A stretch of 64,000 bases of DNA. It comes from Desulfonema magnum (GTDB taxonomy: Bacteria > Desulfobacterota > Desulfobacteria > Desulfobacterales > 4be13). Positions 1-9,357 of the stretch are shown piece by piece. Where the stretch lies: positions 7,611,001-7,675,000 of the forward strand of contig NZ_CP061800.1 in NCBI RefSeq assembly GCF_017377395.1. Direction: 5' to 3'. Each line of letters starts with the position of its first letter. Position 1 is the stretch's first letter. The position numbers were made by a program, and so were the translations under genes. The notes beneath the pieces are model-generated. The model ran no database searches. It was given only the letters and a program-made list of their open reading frames with translations, and was not told the DNA's origin.

Positions 1-1802
1 AATGGGATCTGATCGAGCCGGAAGGGAACGGATACCGCATCCGGATTGAAATGTGGCGGCAATGGCTTATTCAATACAAACCCCTGGCCCGGGTTCGGGA
101 AGAAATACAAAAAATTTTAGAGACTTCGGAACAGCTTTTCAAAGCAGCCCGAAAATTCTATAAAAGCGGTGAGCTTGAAGAGGCATCTCCGTTACTTCAG
201 CAGGTGGTTCATCTTGATCCCAGTCAGCGCAAAGCTTATCAGATGCTGGCTGAGATTTTTCTGGCTCAGGGAAATACCGATGAGGCTTTAAAATCACTTG
301 AATCTCTTTATAAACACAATCCCTGGACAGCACGTCCCCGTCTTGTCCAGGCGCTGATCAGTCAGACCAGACATAAAAAACAGGAAACTGAGAAGCTGGC
401 GCTTTATGAAAAAATTCTGGAATTAGATCCCAGACAGCCCGAAGCTGTTTCAGAATATAAAAAGATTTATGAAAAACAAGGGGATATGGCTTATGAAAAC
501 AATGAATTATATAAGGCCATGGAAGCCTACAAAAAAATCGGGGCAAAGGAAAAAGCCGAGAAGGTAAAAAAAAGGCTCAGGTTGGAGAATTTATACCAGC
601 AGGCACTGGATGCGCTGAAAAAAAATAAAAAAGAAACTGCTCAGAAATTATTGGCAAAAGTGCTGTCCGAGGAACCTTCGTTCCGGGAGGCGACACGCTA
701 TATGCACATGGCCGTGACCGGCATGGATATTATCAGTTTTAAGAATCCGATTACAGGATTCAGGGAAAGCAGTCTTGAAAAAATATGGCCGGATTTTAAA
801 TCCGTTTCTCACAAATTTCAGAAATGGCTTCCCTCGTCCAAACTTACAAGTGAAAAACTGGGCGGGATTGGCACTTACAAACTGATCCGCAAGATCGCAA
901 GCGGGGGAATGGCGGATTTGTTTCTGGCGGTCAACGAAAAAGGGGAGTTCCGGCGAACCGTTATCATCAAAAAAGTCTTACCTCATCTTGTTGAAAATGA
1001 GCAGTTTATCGCAATGTTTAAGCAGGAGGCGAGGCTGGCGGCTTCGCTGTATCACCCCAATATTGTTCAGATCATTGACTTTTACGAAGACCAGAATGCC
1101 ATTATCATGGAATACATCCGGGGAAAAAATTTGTCTGAAATCACAGATGTGGTAAAAACGCCTTTTTCTGTTGATCAGGCGGTTTTTGTCGCGTCACAAA
1201 TCTGCAAGGGCTTGCAGCATGCCCATTTTAAAAAACATGATGAGCAGAGGACATGGCTGAATATTGTTCATCGGGATATTAAGCCGAGCAATATCCTTAT
1301 CTCATTTAACGGCGAAGTAAAGATCACGGATTTCGGAATTTCCAAAGCAAATTCTGAAACCATGTCCGGGGTGATGACCATGCCCGGGGAAGTCAAAGGC
1401 ACACTTGCCTATATCGCTCCTGAACAGTTGTCAGAAGGTGTGAAACACTTGGACAGCAGAGGAGATATTTATTCTTTTGGTCTTGTTTTCTACGAGATTT
1501 TATCCGGAAAAAAATTACGCCATTTTATTGATGAGGTCACTCCGATAAAAGTGTATAAACTAATTATACAAAATGATATTGTCCCTATTATAAAACTGAG
1601 GTCAGATATTCCGCGTGAATTAAACCGGATTGTAATGAAATGCCTGGAAAGTGATAAAGAATCAAGATACCAGAATACACAGAAACTGAATCAAGACCTG
1701 GATCGCCTCAGAAAAAGCCTGAACATGACTTATGACGCGTCAAATCTTGCAGATTTCATGAAAAAATATTTCAGAGACGCACAAAAAGACCAGGGATTTT
1801 AA
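1..1802 (+). CDS. Ser/Thr protein kinase with TPR repeats and ATPase-type N-terminus (5' partial)
   Basis: The reading frame is open from base 3, before the first ATG at 51. The codons ahead of that ATG (ending ..GNGYRIRIE) continue smoothly into MWRQWL, which resembles the winged-helix tail of an AAA/STAND-type ATPase, so the true N-terminus probably lies outside the window. Numbering from the ATG at 51: residues 20-240 are Lys-rich TPR helices; residues 274-545 are a PknB-like kinase with a glycine loop (IASGGMADLF), the VIIKK lysine near 305, HRDIKPSN near 407, DFG near 427, and GTLAYIAPEQ with DSRGDIYSFG behind it. All catalytic signatures are present, so it should be active. By family knowledge such multidomain kinases are cytoplasmic signalling hubs; the substrate is unknown. 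The kinase call is firm; the upstream ATPase domain is inferred from about 16 residues. Confidence 0.88.
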   Translation, partial: WDLIEPEGNGYRIRIEMWRQWLIQYKPLARVREEIQKILETSEQLFKAARKFYKSGELEEASPLLQQVVHLDPSQRKAYQMLAEIFLAQGNTDEALKSLESLYKHNPWTARPRLVQALISQTRHKKQETEKLALYEKILELDPRQPEAVSEYKKIYEKQGDMAYENNELYKAMEAYKKIGAKEKAEKVKKRLRLENLYQQALDALKKNKKETAQKLLAKVLSEEPSFREATRYMHMAVTGMDIISFKNPITGFRESSLEKIWPDFKSVSHKFQKWLPSSKLTSEKLGGIGTYKLIRKIASGGMADLFLAVNEKGEFRRTVIIKKVLPHLVENEQFIAMFKQEARLAASLYHPNIVQIIDFYEDQNAIIMEYIRGKNLSEITDVVKTPFSVDQAVFVASQICKGLQHAHFKKHDEQRTWLNIVHRDIKPSNILISFNGEVKITDFGISKANSETMSGVMTMPGEVKGTLAYIAPEQLSEGVKHLDSRGDIYSFGLVFYEILSGKKLRHFIDEVTPIKVYKLIIQNDIVPIIKLRSDIPRELNRIVMKCLESDKESRYQNTQKLNQDLDRLRKSLNMTYDASNLADFMKKYFRDAQKDQGF

Positions 1803-1991
1803 CAGACAGCTAAAGGAACTCGAACTAAATAATATACCCGATAAAATGGGAATGCAGAATTTCACCCCTCAGCACTTATCTGGTCGGATACAATATGCTT
1901 TAGCTTCTGTATAGCGGCTGTCAATGGAAGATGATTCCCATTGACAAGTCTCCTGATAATCCTGAAAAACCGGATTTCATCTGGCAGTCTG

Positions 1992-2021
1992 TTTACCACC
2001 ATTTCCGGAAAAGGTGGTAAA
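1992..2021. terminator. Hairpin after the kinase gene, terminator-like
   Basis: A perfect 9-bp inverted repeat (TTTACCACC / GGTGGTAAA) with a 12-nt loop lies about 190 bp after the kinase stop and is followed by an A/T-rich run. No long T tract is present, so termination is only plausible. Confidence 0.3.
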
Positions 2022-2050
2022 TAGTCTTAAAAATTTTTAAAATCAGAACA

Positions 2051-2074
2051 CCGAAAGCATCAGATCGCTTTCGG
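2051..2074. terminator. Hairpin between convergent genes
   Basis: An 8-bp perfect stem CCGAAAGC / GCTTTCGG lies between the rightward kinase gene and the leftward radical SAM gene, followed by CCTTTTGT on the plus strand and an A/T-rich stretch on the minus strand. The position suits a bidirectional terminator. Confidence 0.45.
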
Positions 2075-2114
2075 GCCTTTTGTAACCGAACCTTGACGGT
2101 ATTTTACACCCTGC

Positions 2115-3212
2115 TCATCTTTTCAAACCGCAGTGCTTTACTGCACTTTTATCCAGCATTTCCGGAAGGCTGCCCTGGTCGGCCGGAACAAATCCGAGCG
2201 ATTTTTCCCACACTTCATCATCTTCCATGCAAAAATAAACCAGCACATCAGGGGCGATGTCCTTTATCCAGGACGCCACTTTTTGATAGAGCGCAATTCT
2301 GAGCGGCTTAAAATAACGCATTTTGTTGTCAATGCCTGAAATAAATTCCCCATAAACAATCTTTGAATCCGGAAAACGCTGCTGGATGATCGGCTTCAGA
2401 GACGGCATAAACCGAAAACTTCCCAGGCTGATCCATACGATATTATCCGCGGAGACATATGAAAACAGTTGTCTGATCACCTGTTTATAGTCTTCTTCAC
2501 ACCCATCATAAATCACCATGGGATCAAAATGGAACGCAACAGGATAGCCCCAGGATTCACACGTTGCCGCGGCCCTGAGCCTTGCGGAAAGCGATGTTGT
2601 GCGCCGTTCTTCACTGTGAATGACTTTTTCCGTGTTTAAAGACCAGGCAACAATGGTTTTGCGGTTATGGGGAAGATCTTTTAAGCCCTCAATCGCGGTA
2701 GTCTTGGTCTTCAGTTCCAACACAGCCCGGGACTGCCCGGAAAACTTGGGTACAAGCAGACCTGAAAGACCGGTCCACCATTCCCATATCATGCTGTCTG
2801 TAAACTCGCCGGTTCCGATTCGGGATATGGTTTTTTCAGCAAACAGGTCATCCAGTTCAGCGAGCATGTCATTATGATTGACAAAATACTGAAGCACAGG
2901 CGGATGGAAATAAGACTGCAAAATGCAGTATGAGCAGTCCATCACACAAAATGTTCCGATGTGCAGAATTTTATAACCACAGCAGGTATAATAACGGGTT
3001 CCCGGACATTTTCGGACAAAAGCGCCTTTGTTTTGGGTAAGAAAAAGGATATCCTTTCCTTTTCGGACCGGATCCTTTGCCGAAGACACCGTGTCAAAGA
3101 CCTCACGCACATCATTAATAATTACGGACGGGACATGAACATGTGACCGGACAGCAAGAACTTCGGCCGTATCAGCAACCTGGTGATCTATATAAAGCTT
3201 GGAAAGTCGCAA
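2115..3212 (-). CDS. Spore photoproduct lyase-like radical SAM protein
   Basis: The central CVMDCSYC is the CxxxCxxC motif that binds the [4Fe-4S] cluster of radical SAM enzymes, and its context (HIGTFCVMDCSYCILQSY) is typical of the SPL/DNA photolyase-like branch. Family members cleave S-adenosylmethionine to a 5'-deoxyadenosyl radical; true SPL repairs spore photoproduct in DNA, but in non-sporulating Desulfobacterota the substrate is unknown. Start choice: an ATG at 3287 would add 25 hydrophobic residues encoded inside a long inverted repeat, with no ribosome site. The TTG at 3212 follows TAGGA by about 11 nt and gives the usual start of the family (LRLSKLYID), 365 residues, so I prefer it. 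It reads leftward, as do the next three genes. Confidence 0.82.
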   Translation of the reverse strand: MRLSKLYIDHQVADTAEVLAVRSHVHVPSVIINDVREVFDTVSSAKDPVRKGKDILFLTQNKGAFVRKCPGTRYYTCCGYKILHIGTFCVMDCSYCILQSYFHPPVLQYFVNHNDMLAELDDLFAEKTISRIGTGEFTDSMIWEWWTGLSGLLVPKFSGQSRAVLELKTKTTAIEGLKDLPHNRKTIVAWSLNTEKVIHSEERRTTSLSARLRAAATCESWGYPVAFHFDPMVIYDGCEEDYKQVIRQLFSYVSADNIVWISLGSFRFMPSLKPIIQQRFPDSKIVYGEFISGIDNKMRYFKPLRIALYQKVASWIKDIAPDVLVYFCMEDDEVWEKSLGFVPADQGSLPEMLDKSAVKHCGLKR

Positions 3213-3237
3213 AGATAAAATAAATCCTACAGATGAA

Positions 3238-3362
3238 TATCGAAATACGAAACAAATCTGAAATCTGATGATAAAAAAAAGCAACATCTTCAGATTTCAG
3301 TTTCTTTTACAAGAATTTGTTGACGTTAAGACCGTCTCCTGAATTTGTTTCGTATTTCGTGT
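3238..3362. repeat. Long imperfect inverted repeat
   Basis: The arm AAATACGAAACAAATCTGA near 3240 is matched in reverse by TCAGATTTCAG near 3290 and by AATTTGTTTCGTATTT near 3340. It lies between two leftward genes and overlaps the alternative upstream start of the radical SAM gene. No coding content. Confidence 0.5.
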
Positions 3363-3388
3363 TTCCCCTCTTTCAAGGGAGGTTCTGA

Positions 3389-4000
3389 CTAAGGTTTGAC
3401 CAATCGGCACACCATATCGCGCGCTGTTTCCAGATCAACCTTGCTCATATTAAGGACTATATGATAAAGATCCGGGTGGTCATAGTCTTTTTTACCAAAT
3501 TTACGGTATAAATTAATTCTTCGTTTGTCATCCATTTCAACAGCCTGAAGAGCCTGTTTGGACGTAAGATCGTAATGTTCTTCCATAAATTTCACACGAT
3601 CTTCTTTTTCACCGATAAGCAGCAGGTGAAAAGTGTCTTCACGCTCTTTTAAAACATACTGGCCGCCTCTTCCGATGATGACCACATTGCCCGCATCCGC
3701 AAGCCTGGAAATAATTTTATGAAGCGAATCCACATAGATTTCTTCATCAATATAACCTCGTTTCTCATCCAGAACACGATCCACCAGACTTTTCGGGACC
3801 ACTCCGGAGATAAATTTCAGGAATTTTCCGCCTGCCTCCTTTTCAATGGATTCCACCCATTGGGATGAAACCTTTGCTTTTTCTGCAACCATTTGGATGA
3901 TCTCATTATCCACAAGAGAATATCCCAATTTCTCGGAAATCATTTTCCCCAAGGTTTTGCCACCAGCACCAAATTGCCTGGAAATTGTGATAATTGACAT
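3389..4000 (-). CDS. Cytidylate kinase-like protein
   Basis: 203 residues. The N-terminus MSIITISRQFGAGGKTLGKM carries a P-loop-like SRQFGAGGKT, the signature of the cytidylate kinase-like (Cmk2-type) family often seen in Deltaproteobacteria. It is followed by LVDNEII, a conserved VIIGRGGQYVL segment and an LLLIGEKEDRVKFM stretch typical of the lid and base-binding region. Family members phosphorylate nucleotides or unidentified small substrates; this subgroup is separate from the housekeeping CMP kinase and its role is unknown. An AAAGGAGC site precedes the ATG at 4000. The family call is good; the substrate is not assigned. Confidence 0.8.
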   Translation of the reverse strand: MSIITISRQFGAGGKTLGKMISEKLGYSLVDNEIIQMVAEKAKVSSQWVESIEKEAGGKFLKFISGVVPKSLVDRVLDEKRGYIDEEIYVDSLHKIISRLADAGNVVIIGRGGQYVLKEREDTFHLLLIGEKEDRVKFMEEHYDLTSKQALQAVEMDDKRRINLYRKFGKKDYDHPDLYHIVLNMSKVDLETARDMVCRLVKP

Positions 4001-4013
4001 GCAAAGCTCCTTT

Positions 4014-4071
4014 CATTGTCATTGGTCATTGTCATTGGTCATTGGTCATTTGTCAATGACCAATAATGAAT
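4014..4071. repeat. Low-complexity CATTGGT tandem tract
   Basis: About 58 bp made of degenerate copies of CATTGGT/CATTGTC followed by TCAATGACCAATAATGAA. It lies in the 80-bp gap between two leftward genes and reads as simple-sequence expansion, not as a gene. Confidence 0.6.
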
Positions 4072-4083
4072 AATGATTCCATA

Positions 4084-6429
4084 TCATACGATTCCGGTAA
4101 AATCAAAACCTAATTTTCCCTGAAATTTTTCTATTCTTTTAAAAATTTCTTTCAGCACGGTCTGCTCTATGCGGGAGAGTTCTTTCGGATTAATATAATT
4201 ATCCGGTTTTGCATTTTCTTCGGTAACAGCCGTGACCTGCCGGACAAATCGTAGCTGCATCAGAAAACTGTATGCATGTTTAAGATCACTGTAATCTTTA
4301 TAGGATAAAACATTTTTCATATGAAGCAGTTTCAGCCTTTTCAGTGTGTTGGTTTCTTCAATCTTATTTTTCAGCGAGTATATTCTTGCAAAATCAACAA
4401 TCGGCATCATCGCGCTTTTTATGTCAAACTTGTTACGATGTTCGCCTTTTGACTCAACAACAAAATTACGGAAAAATCCGATGGGGGGTCTGAAATGAAG
4501 TGCGTTTTCAGTAAGATGACGTAAAAAAACTGACCAGTTGCCAACAGAACTGAAAATATAGCCGCGCAGTTCGTCTGTGAGGCTTATGTCCCCGTAAATT
4601 CCCCTGAAATCGAAAAAAATGCTTGCCTGAGACAAATCTTCCGGGGCCTCGGCAAGCATCCATGATGAAAAATAGTCTTTCCATACAGACAACGGCTGGC
4701 ACCATTTGGGATTTTTTGCCATGATATCAAAGTCACAGAAATCATAGCCTGCCTGATCCAGCCAGGTGCAGACCTTTTCCCCGAACTTTAAAAAATAATC
4801 TCTGACGTTTTTTTCTGATTCTTTTGGCACATCTTCAAATATAATGGCATTGTCCTGATCTGTTTTCAGAGTTTGTTCTTTTCTTCCTTCACTGCCCAGC
4901 GTCATAAATACAAACCTGGCCGGTGCCGGTCCCAGTTCATCAAGGGCAAAACCGATCAGTTTATATAGTATGGCATCTGAAATCGTGGTGATGAGACTGT
5001 TGATATTTTTTGCCTTTGCACCGCCGTAGATAAGGTTTTTTATAATTGGCGGCAGTTTGCCGTGTTTATCTGTAATTTCCGCGCTGCCGCGGGCCTGGGA
5101 TATCTCACGAATAAGAAAGAAAGGGCACTGAGTCTGTGTGATCAGCAGGCTGCTGTTGGTTATCACACCGATAACCCTGTCATTGTCATCTGTAACTGCA
5201 AGATGTTTTATGTTTTGCCTCATGATTGACATCAGCCCTTCAAAAACAAGCGCCCGGGCCGAAATGGTACGCAAAGGGGAAGACATGATGCCGGAAACAC
5301 GCTTTTGAATATCATATCCCTTTGAAATCACCTTTCTTCTCAGATCACTGTCCGTAACAATGCCCACAACATCTCCTTCTGTGTCCCTGATAAAGATGGA
5401 ACTGCTTCTGTGTCTGGTCATTACGGACGCGGCTTCCTGAATGGGTGTATCCATATCACAGAAAGCCAGCGACTTGTTACAAACGCCTGAAATGGGCTGA
5501 TTCAGAAATTGCAGGGACTCGTCTCCCGAGTGCATTGTTTTTGTGATAATTGAGGCATATGTTTTGTCAATCATCTGTTTGCCGAACGTGTCAGTGAAAT
5601 ATTCGGAAAAGGTTTCATGCTGGTTGCAAATATCCAAAAAAAAATTTTTGGGTAACGTATAAAAATATGATTTTTCAATAGTCCTGAGCGTGCGAACGGA
5701 AATACTGTTATTTATCAGCATGGAAATTCCGCCATAAATATCCCCTTCGTACAACACGCCCCGTAATTTTTTTTTGCCACTTTTTTCTTCATAATAGCGT
5801 TCCACGGCACCTTTCTGAAGAATATAAAGATGTTCAACTTCTGACTGTCCCTGAACAAGCATGACCGTGTTTTTGGGATAATGCACAACAGAAAGATGTG
5901 AGGCAATTTTTTCAAGGTCCTCTTCATGAAGAAAGGAAAACGGAACCACCCCGGACAGAAAATGAGATGCCTGGCCTGTTGCAATAATGGAAGCATACGA
6001 CTCATCACGCATGAATTTGCCATAGATTTTTACAAAAAAATCCCGAAATATCTCAGAACGGTTGCAGACTTCCGCAAATATTTCTCTGGGGATGGTGTAA
6101 AACGAAGAATCCTGATTCACTCTGACTGTTCGCACCGCGGTGGCTGAATTCATGAGCGTTGCGATTGCGCCACACACTTCCCCTGGTTTAAGAAATCCGG
6201 GTTGTATTTTTTTCCCTTCTGCCTCATAATAAAGTTCCAGTGAACCATGTTTTATGACAAAGATATGATCCACGGTTGATTTGCCCTGAACAGATAAAAT
6301 GGTGTTCTTTGGATAATTTTTCTCAGATATATTGTCGGCTATCCTTCGGACTTCACTTTCAGGAAGAAAAGAAAAGGGTTTTAAATTTGACAAAAACTGA
6401 AACGCCTGATCAGTCATGGACTCTCCCAA
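4084..6429 (-). CDS. Dual cNMP-binding / CBS / DUF294 nucleotidyltransferase-like signalling protein
   Basis: 781 residues in this order: a cyclic-nucleotide-binding domain at about 15-130 (FSFLPESEVRRIA.., GEVCGAIATLM), a second at about 165-280 (FSFLHEEDLEKIA.., GDIYGGISMLI), paired CBS domains at about 320-440 (SSSIFIRDTEGDVVGIVTDSDL), a DUF294 nucleotidyltransferase-like domain at about 480-620 with LGSEGRKEQTLKTDQDNAI matching the GSxGRxE..TDxDxA pattern of that fold, and a helical DUF294 C-terminal domain. Most relatives have a single cNMP domain, so the tandem pair is unusual. Known relatives are cytoplasmic and thought to tune nucleotide or signal metabolism; the reaction is unproven. 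A degenerate GTGTTAGG repeat sits immediately upstream. Confidence 0.85.
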   Translation of the reverse strand: MGESMTDQAFQFLSNLKPFSFLPESEVRRIADNISEKNYPKNTILSVQGKSTVDHIFVIKHGSLELYYEAEGKKIQPGFLKPGEVCGAIATLMNSATAVRTVRVNQDSSFYTIPREIFAEVCNRSEIFRDFFVKIYGKFMRDESYASIIATGQASHFLSGVVPFSFLHEEDLEKIASHLSVVHYPKNTVMLVQGQSEVEHLYILQKGAVERYYEEKSGKKKLRGVLYEGDIYGGISMLINNSISVRTLRTIEKSYFYTLPKNFFLDICNQHETFSEYFTDTFGKQMIDKTYASIITKTMHSGDESLQFLNQPISGVCNKSLAFCDMDTPIQEAASVMTRHRSSSIFIRDTEGDVVGIVTDSDLRRKVISKGYDIQKRVSGIMSSPLRTISARALVFEGLMSIMRQNIKHLAVTDDNDRVIGVITNSSLLITQTQCPFFLIREISQARGSAEITDKHGKLPPIIKNLIYGGAKAKNINSLITTISDAILYKLIGFALDELGPAPARFVFMTLGSEGRKEQTLKTDQDNAIIFEDVPKESEKNVRDYFLKFGEKVCTWLDQAGYDFCDFDIMAKNPKWCQPLSVWKDYFSSWMLAEAPEDLSQASIFFDFRGIYGDISLTDELRGYIFSSVGNWSVFLRHLTENALHFRPPIGFFRNFVVESKGEHRNKFDIKSAMMPIVDFARIYSLKNKIEETNTLKRLKLLHMKNVLSYKDYSDLKHAYSFLMQLRFVRQVTAVTEENAKPDNYINPKELSRIEQTVLKEIFKRIEKFQGKLGFDFTGIV

Positions 6430-6432
6430 TGA

Positions 6433-6475
6433 AATAGGTGTTAGGTGTTAGGTGTTAGGTATCAGGTGTCAGACT
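6433..6475. repeat. GTGTTAGG-type repeat, degenerate copy
   Basis: Tandem GGTGTTAGGTGTTAGG units end in ATCAGGTGTCAG. This is the core of the family seen in fuller form at 8503, 21740, 31153 and 46335. It lies just upstream of the DUF294 gene start; the rest of the gap to 6637 is non-coding. Confidence 0.6.
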
Positions 6476-6636
6476 GCATTATTCTTAAGCTGATCTTGCT
6501 TACGAGGATGTATTTGAATTTTCCATCTGGTGATCATTCAGGTCAGATGTTCGGAATATCAGGTATTCAGAACATATCTTTTGTTTTTCCCAAGTCTTAA
6601 CACCTGACATTTTTTTACTGATCTGAAAAACAGATG

Positions 6637-7590
6637 TCATTTCATGATGCTTTGTTGATCCAATTTTTTTTGCTCTGCTTCCATTTGTCTGATATTATTT
6701 ATTTCTTTCAGATATTTATCATCCGGTCTTATTTTATTCGCTTTTTTAAGGACTTCCACTGCTTCAGCAAACATATAATTATATTCGTAGGCAAGTCCGA
6801 GATTATACAATATGTCAGGATTGTTCGGACTTTTTTGGGCAGCCAGTTCAAATTGTTCCAAGGCGTCCCGCCACAGTCCGTTTTTTGCAAAACGGATGCC
6901 GCTTTTCCCTTCGGGCAGCGCTGAGTCTGCAAATTTCACCTGAACATATTCAGTATAAGGCGCAATCATTTTCATAAAAGTGTCAAGGGTTTTGTTCACT
7001 GCATCGTCAACCAGTGATTCTTTATAAGGCGGCCGGGGCCATCGGTTATCCTCTGACATGGCATCCGTTGCTTCCTGGGATATTGATTTTGCAGCCAGAA
7101 TTTTTCCGGTTTCCAAGCTGACCACCCGAAAGGATGTGAGCGCCTTGGCAATCCCTTTTATGTGATAATTTCGGTGAAATTTTCCATCATTATCTTTATA
7201 TGCCTCGTCTTTCCAGCGTTTTTGCTGATATGTCATTACAGAATGTCCGAAAATGAGAGCGGACGTCCCTGTAAGCTTGCCCAGCTTTACAGCGGTTTGC
7301 TCATCCACAAGGCCGCTGAGGTTTAACTGATGTTCCTGCATAATCCGGTCAATATTTTCCCTGTCCAGGACTTGAAAATAACCAGATTCGAATAATCTGC
7401 TTGTAAGCAGGTCAGCCATTCTCGGGCCCATATTCCCGGTGATTCTTCCGATGGCGATTTTATTTGCGCGGCCCAGATCAATTTCAGCGGGTCTGATAAC
7501 AGGAACACTTATCCCGTGACCGCATCCTGTTAAAAGCAGTATGATTATAATTACAGAAAAAACAGAAAATAAATGACAGGAAGATTTCAT
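6637..7590 (-). CDS. CsgG-type lipoprotein with C-terminal TPR
   Basis: 317 residues. A lipoprotein signal with the lipobox LLTG-C places the acylated cysteine at residue 23. Residues 35-225 resemble the CsgG/peptidoglycan-synthesis-activator fold (NKIAIGRITG.., FQVLDRENIDRIMQEHQLNLSGL, ALIFGHSV). Residues 230-310 hold two TPR-like helical hairpins (NPDILYNLGLAYEYNYMFAEAVEVLKKA). CsgG proteins form outer-membrane secretion pores for curli; many relatives outside curli operons have unknown partners, and no csgA/B/E/F genes are visible here. It is probably anchored to the periplasmic face of the outer membrane. It reads leftward as a single gene after a 200-bp gap. Confidence 0.8.
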   Translation of the reverse strand: MKSSCHLFSVFSVIIIILLLTGCGHGISVPVIRPAEIDLGRANKIAIGRITGNMGPRMADLLTSRLFESGYFQVLDRENIDRIMQEHQLNLSGLVDEQTAVKLGKLTGTSALIFGHSVMTYQQKRWKDEAYKDNDGKFHRNYHIKGIAKALTSFRVVSLETGKILAAKSISQEATDAMSEDNRWPRPPYKESLVDDAVNKTLDTFMKMIAPYTEYVQVKFADSALPEGKSGIRFAKNGLWRDALEQFELAAQKSPNNPDILYNLGLAYEYNYMFAEAVEVLKKANKIRPDDKYLKEINNIRQMEAEQKKLDQQSIMK

Positions 7591-7675
7591 TTTTTATTCC
7601 TCAGCATTCAGATTAAAAAAAATTGTTCCTCTCATGGCATTCTTCATAGAAGCTGAAAAGCAGTTTGCATTTTTT

Positions 7676-7777
7676 CGACCTGTGCGGTTACAATATTTGT
7701 AGGGTGGGTGGAGCGAAGCGGAACCCACCCTACATATTTTTTAAATTTCAAATAGTTATGTTTAACCGCACAGGTCG
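7676..7777. repeat. Palindromic GTAGGGTGGG element nested in an outer inverted repeat
   Basis: The outer arms CGACCTGTGCGGTTA and TAACCGCACAGGTCG are perfect inverted repeats. Inside at 7698-7734 is the palindrome TGTAGGGTGGGTGGAGCGAA..CCACCCTACA, found again at 32654-32722 within a MITE and as a half copy near 61866. No coding potential. Confidence 0.7.
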
Positions 7778-7918
7778 CATTTTTTTCGGTATGTGAAACA
7801 ATTTTTCAAATTGTTTCAGACAATTTGCAAAATTGTCTTACAGCAAAGTACAGACTGGCAAATGAAGGATGCCCTTCTCCTTAACCACTTTCAGCAGATC
7901 AGAAATTTTTGGGAACTG

Positions 7919-8258
7919 ACAGTCAGTAGATCGAAAAGTTTCCGGACTGTGTGGGGCATGGCAGAGAAACCCGGCTTTTTTCCCCGGACAGAAGGCTCCC
8001 CCCGCCGGAAAAAGCCGGGTTTCTCCCCATATGCATCAGGCTAAGATCGTAACTCATTGTTTTTATTAACCTGTGATCTGCCTCTGCCGGACGGGGTTTG
8101 CAACCCCGTCCGAAATATTTTCCGACCCCCGAAAACAAACGTTTCGGACGGGGTTGCAAACCCCGTCCGGCAGTCTTAGCCTGATGCATATGGGGTTTCT
8201 CCCCCGTTCGCCGTGTCTGTCCCGCGACAGCCCGAAAACTTTTCGATCTACTGACTGT
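7919..8258. repeat. Nested composite of three inverted-repeat elements
   Basis: The outer arms ACAGTCAGTAGATCGAAAAG and its reverse complement lie at 7919 and at about 8236-8258. Inside is a GAAACCCGG..CCGGGTTTCT palindromic module, and inside that the 169-bp element at 8026-8194. Short open frames here are by-products of the palindromes. The flanking sequence 7591-7918 has no gene. Confidence 0.65.
8026..8194. mobile_element. Small mobile element with CCCATATGC ends, copy 1
   Basis: The ends are CCCATATGCATCAGGCTAAG and its reverse complement. The core contains two inverted copies of GGACGGGGTTTGCAACCCCG. It is flanked by the 7-bp direct repeat GTTTCTC (8019-8025 and 8195-8201), consistent with insertion into the surrounding GAAACCC module. 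A second copy is at 17480-17654. Confidence 0.65.
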
Positions 8259-8419
8259 CTCTGACGCCTGAATGCGGTTTTTTAAGTGATCATTCATAAG
8301 TAAGCTGAACATACTGAAACATATAATTAAAATCAAGAACAATCTGAAAATACCGAGGCTATGCGCTTTATTGACACATAAATATTTCTTTTTTATATTC
8401 CGGATTTATTAATTTTATG

Positions 8420-8445
8420 CTGATTATAACGGATTTTGGGGAGGC
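8420..8445. mobile_element. Solo MITE terminal repeat
   Basis: CTGATTATAACGGATTTTGG followed by GGAGGC is the left terminus of the MITE family described at 17449. No matching right end is seen in the next few hundred bases, so this is a truncated copy. Confidence 0.6.
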
Positions 8446-8502
8446 CGGTCCGCTCCCTGAGCCTGTCGAAGGGGGGACTTCCTGTTTTGATAAGTTCAAT
8501 TT

Positions 8503-8595
8503 TATAAACGGCCATGAGCTGCCGGCACAACGAATGATGAAAATTTTGCTGTTTTTCCTAACACTTAACACCTAACACCTGACACTTTCATATAA
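8503..8595. repeat. GTGTTAGG-type repeat, full copy (inverted)
   Basis: It begins ATAAACGGCCATGAGCTGCC, runs through CACAACGAATGATGAAA and TTTTTCCTAACACTTAACAC, and ends CTTTCATATAA. The same order of blocks recurs at 21740-21999, 31153-31240 and 46335-46485. Confidence 0.65.
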
Positions 8596-9357
8596 AAATA
8601 AAAACGATAGGTTACGGAGGGATGTTTTTCAAAAAATCAGATTTTTAACTCCGAGGCTGAAAATTTATATTGCATTCTCTTCCGGCTTATAGTAATAAAG
8701 AGATAAAATTCATTTCTTTAAAAACGGACACTGACTGTCAGCAGACTGAGGCGTTCCCATCCTGCCCGTGAAACCGCAGTATTCGAAAAATTACGATTTG
8801 CTGACTGTAAATATCATACCTGTTTTATTTTTGGGATAAATGCAATAACATATTGTCGGAGGATATTATTTTTTATAATAAGCAGCTCGGAAAAAAACAC
8901 ATTGTTCCGGCCGGCCTCGGACGCACACTTTTCAGTCCTCATGGAATAATGCGTTTTTCCAAGTCTTAAAAAAAGCCTTCACCGAATTTTTCAAATATAA
9001 TTTTTGTAATATAAAAATATAAAAACGCTGCTGAGTCTAAAACCCGGACTGAAAGGAACAAAAAAACTTTCAACCCAGTACGGAGATCGTCTTGTATGTG
9101 TCCGATATCGAGTATGATGAGGAAAAAAGCGGTTTAAAACGGTCGAACTGATTACCGAGGAGTCTGATTGGGAGCCGGGAGGTAAGAAGAAAACTGGCTG
9201 TGACACGTCCCATCTCATCGTGGGGGTTCGTGTCGGACGGGGGGAGAAATTCCCAAAAGCATATAGATATATATGCTTGCATACAGATATATATGCCGGG
9301 ATTTTCCGCATAATCCAAAGTTATATTTTTCAGCGAACTCAGTAAAATAAAAAGCCC
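8596..9357. other. Non-coding interval
   Basis: I see no gene in this 760-bp stretch. It contains partial matches to the ACTGACTGTCAG arms of the 7919 element (near 8740 and 8800) and a short direct repeat of CAGATATATATGC/TAGATATATATGC at 9260-9297. Open frames here have no recognisable protein signature. Confidence 0.5.

Noticed and set aside
7923..8342. A 139-codon minus-strand gene in the nested repeat region.
   Set aside because: Its sequence is fully explained by the inverted repeats; no family resemblance.
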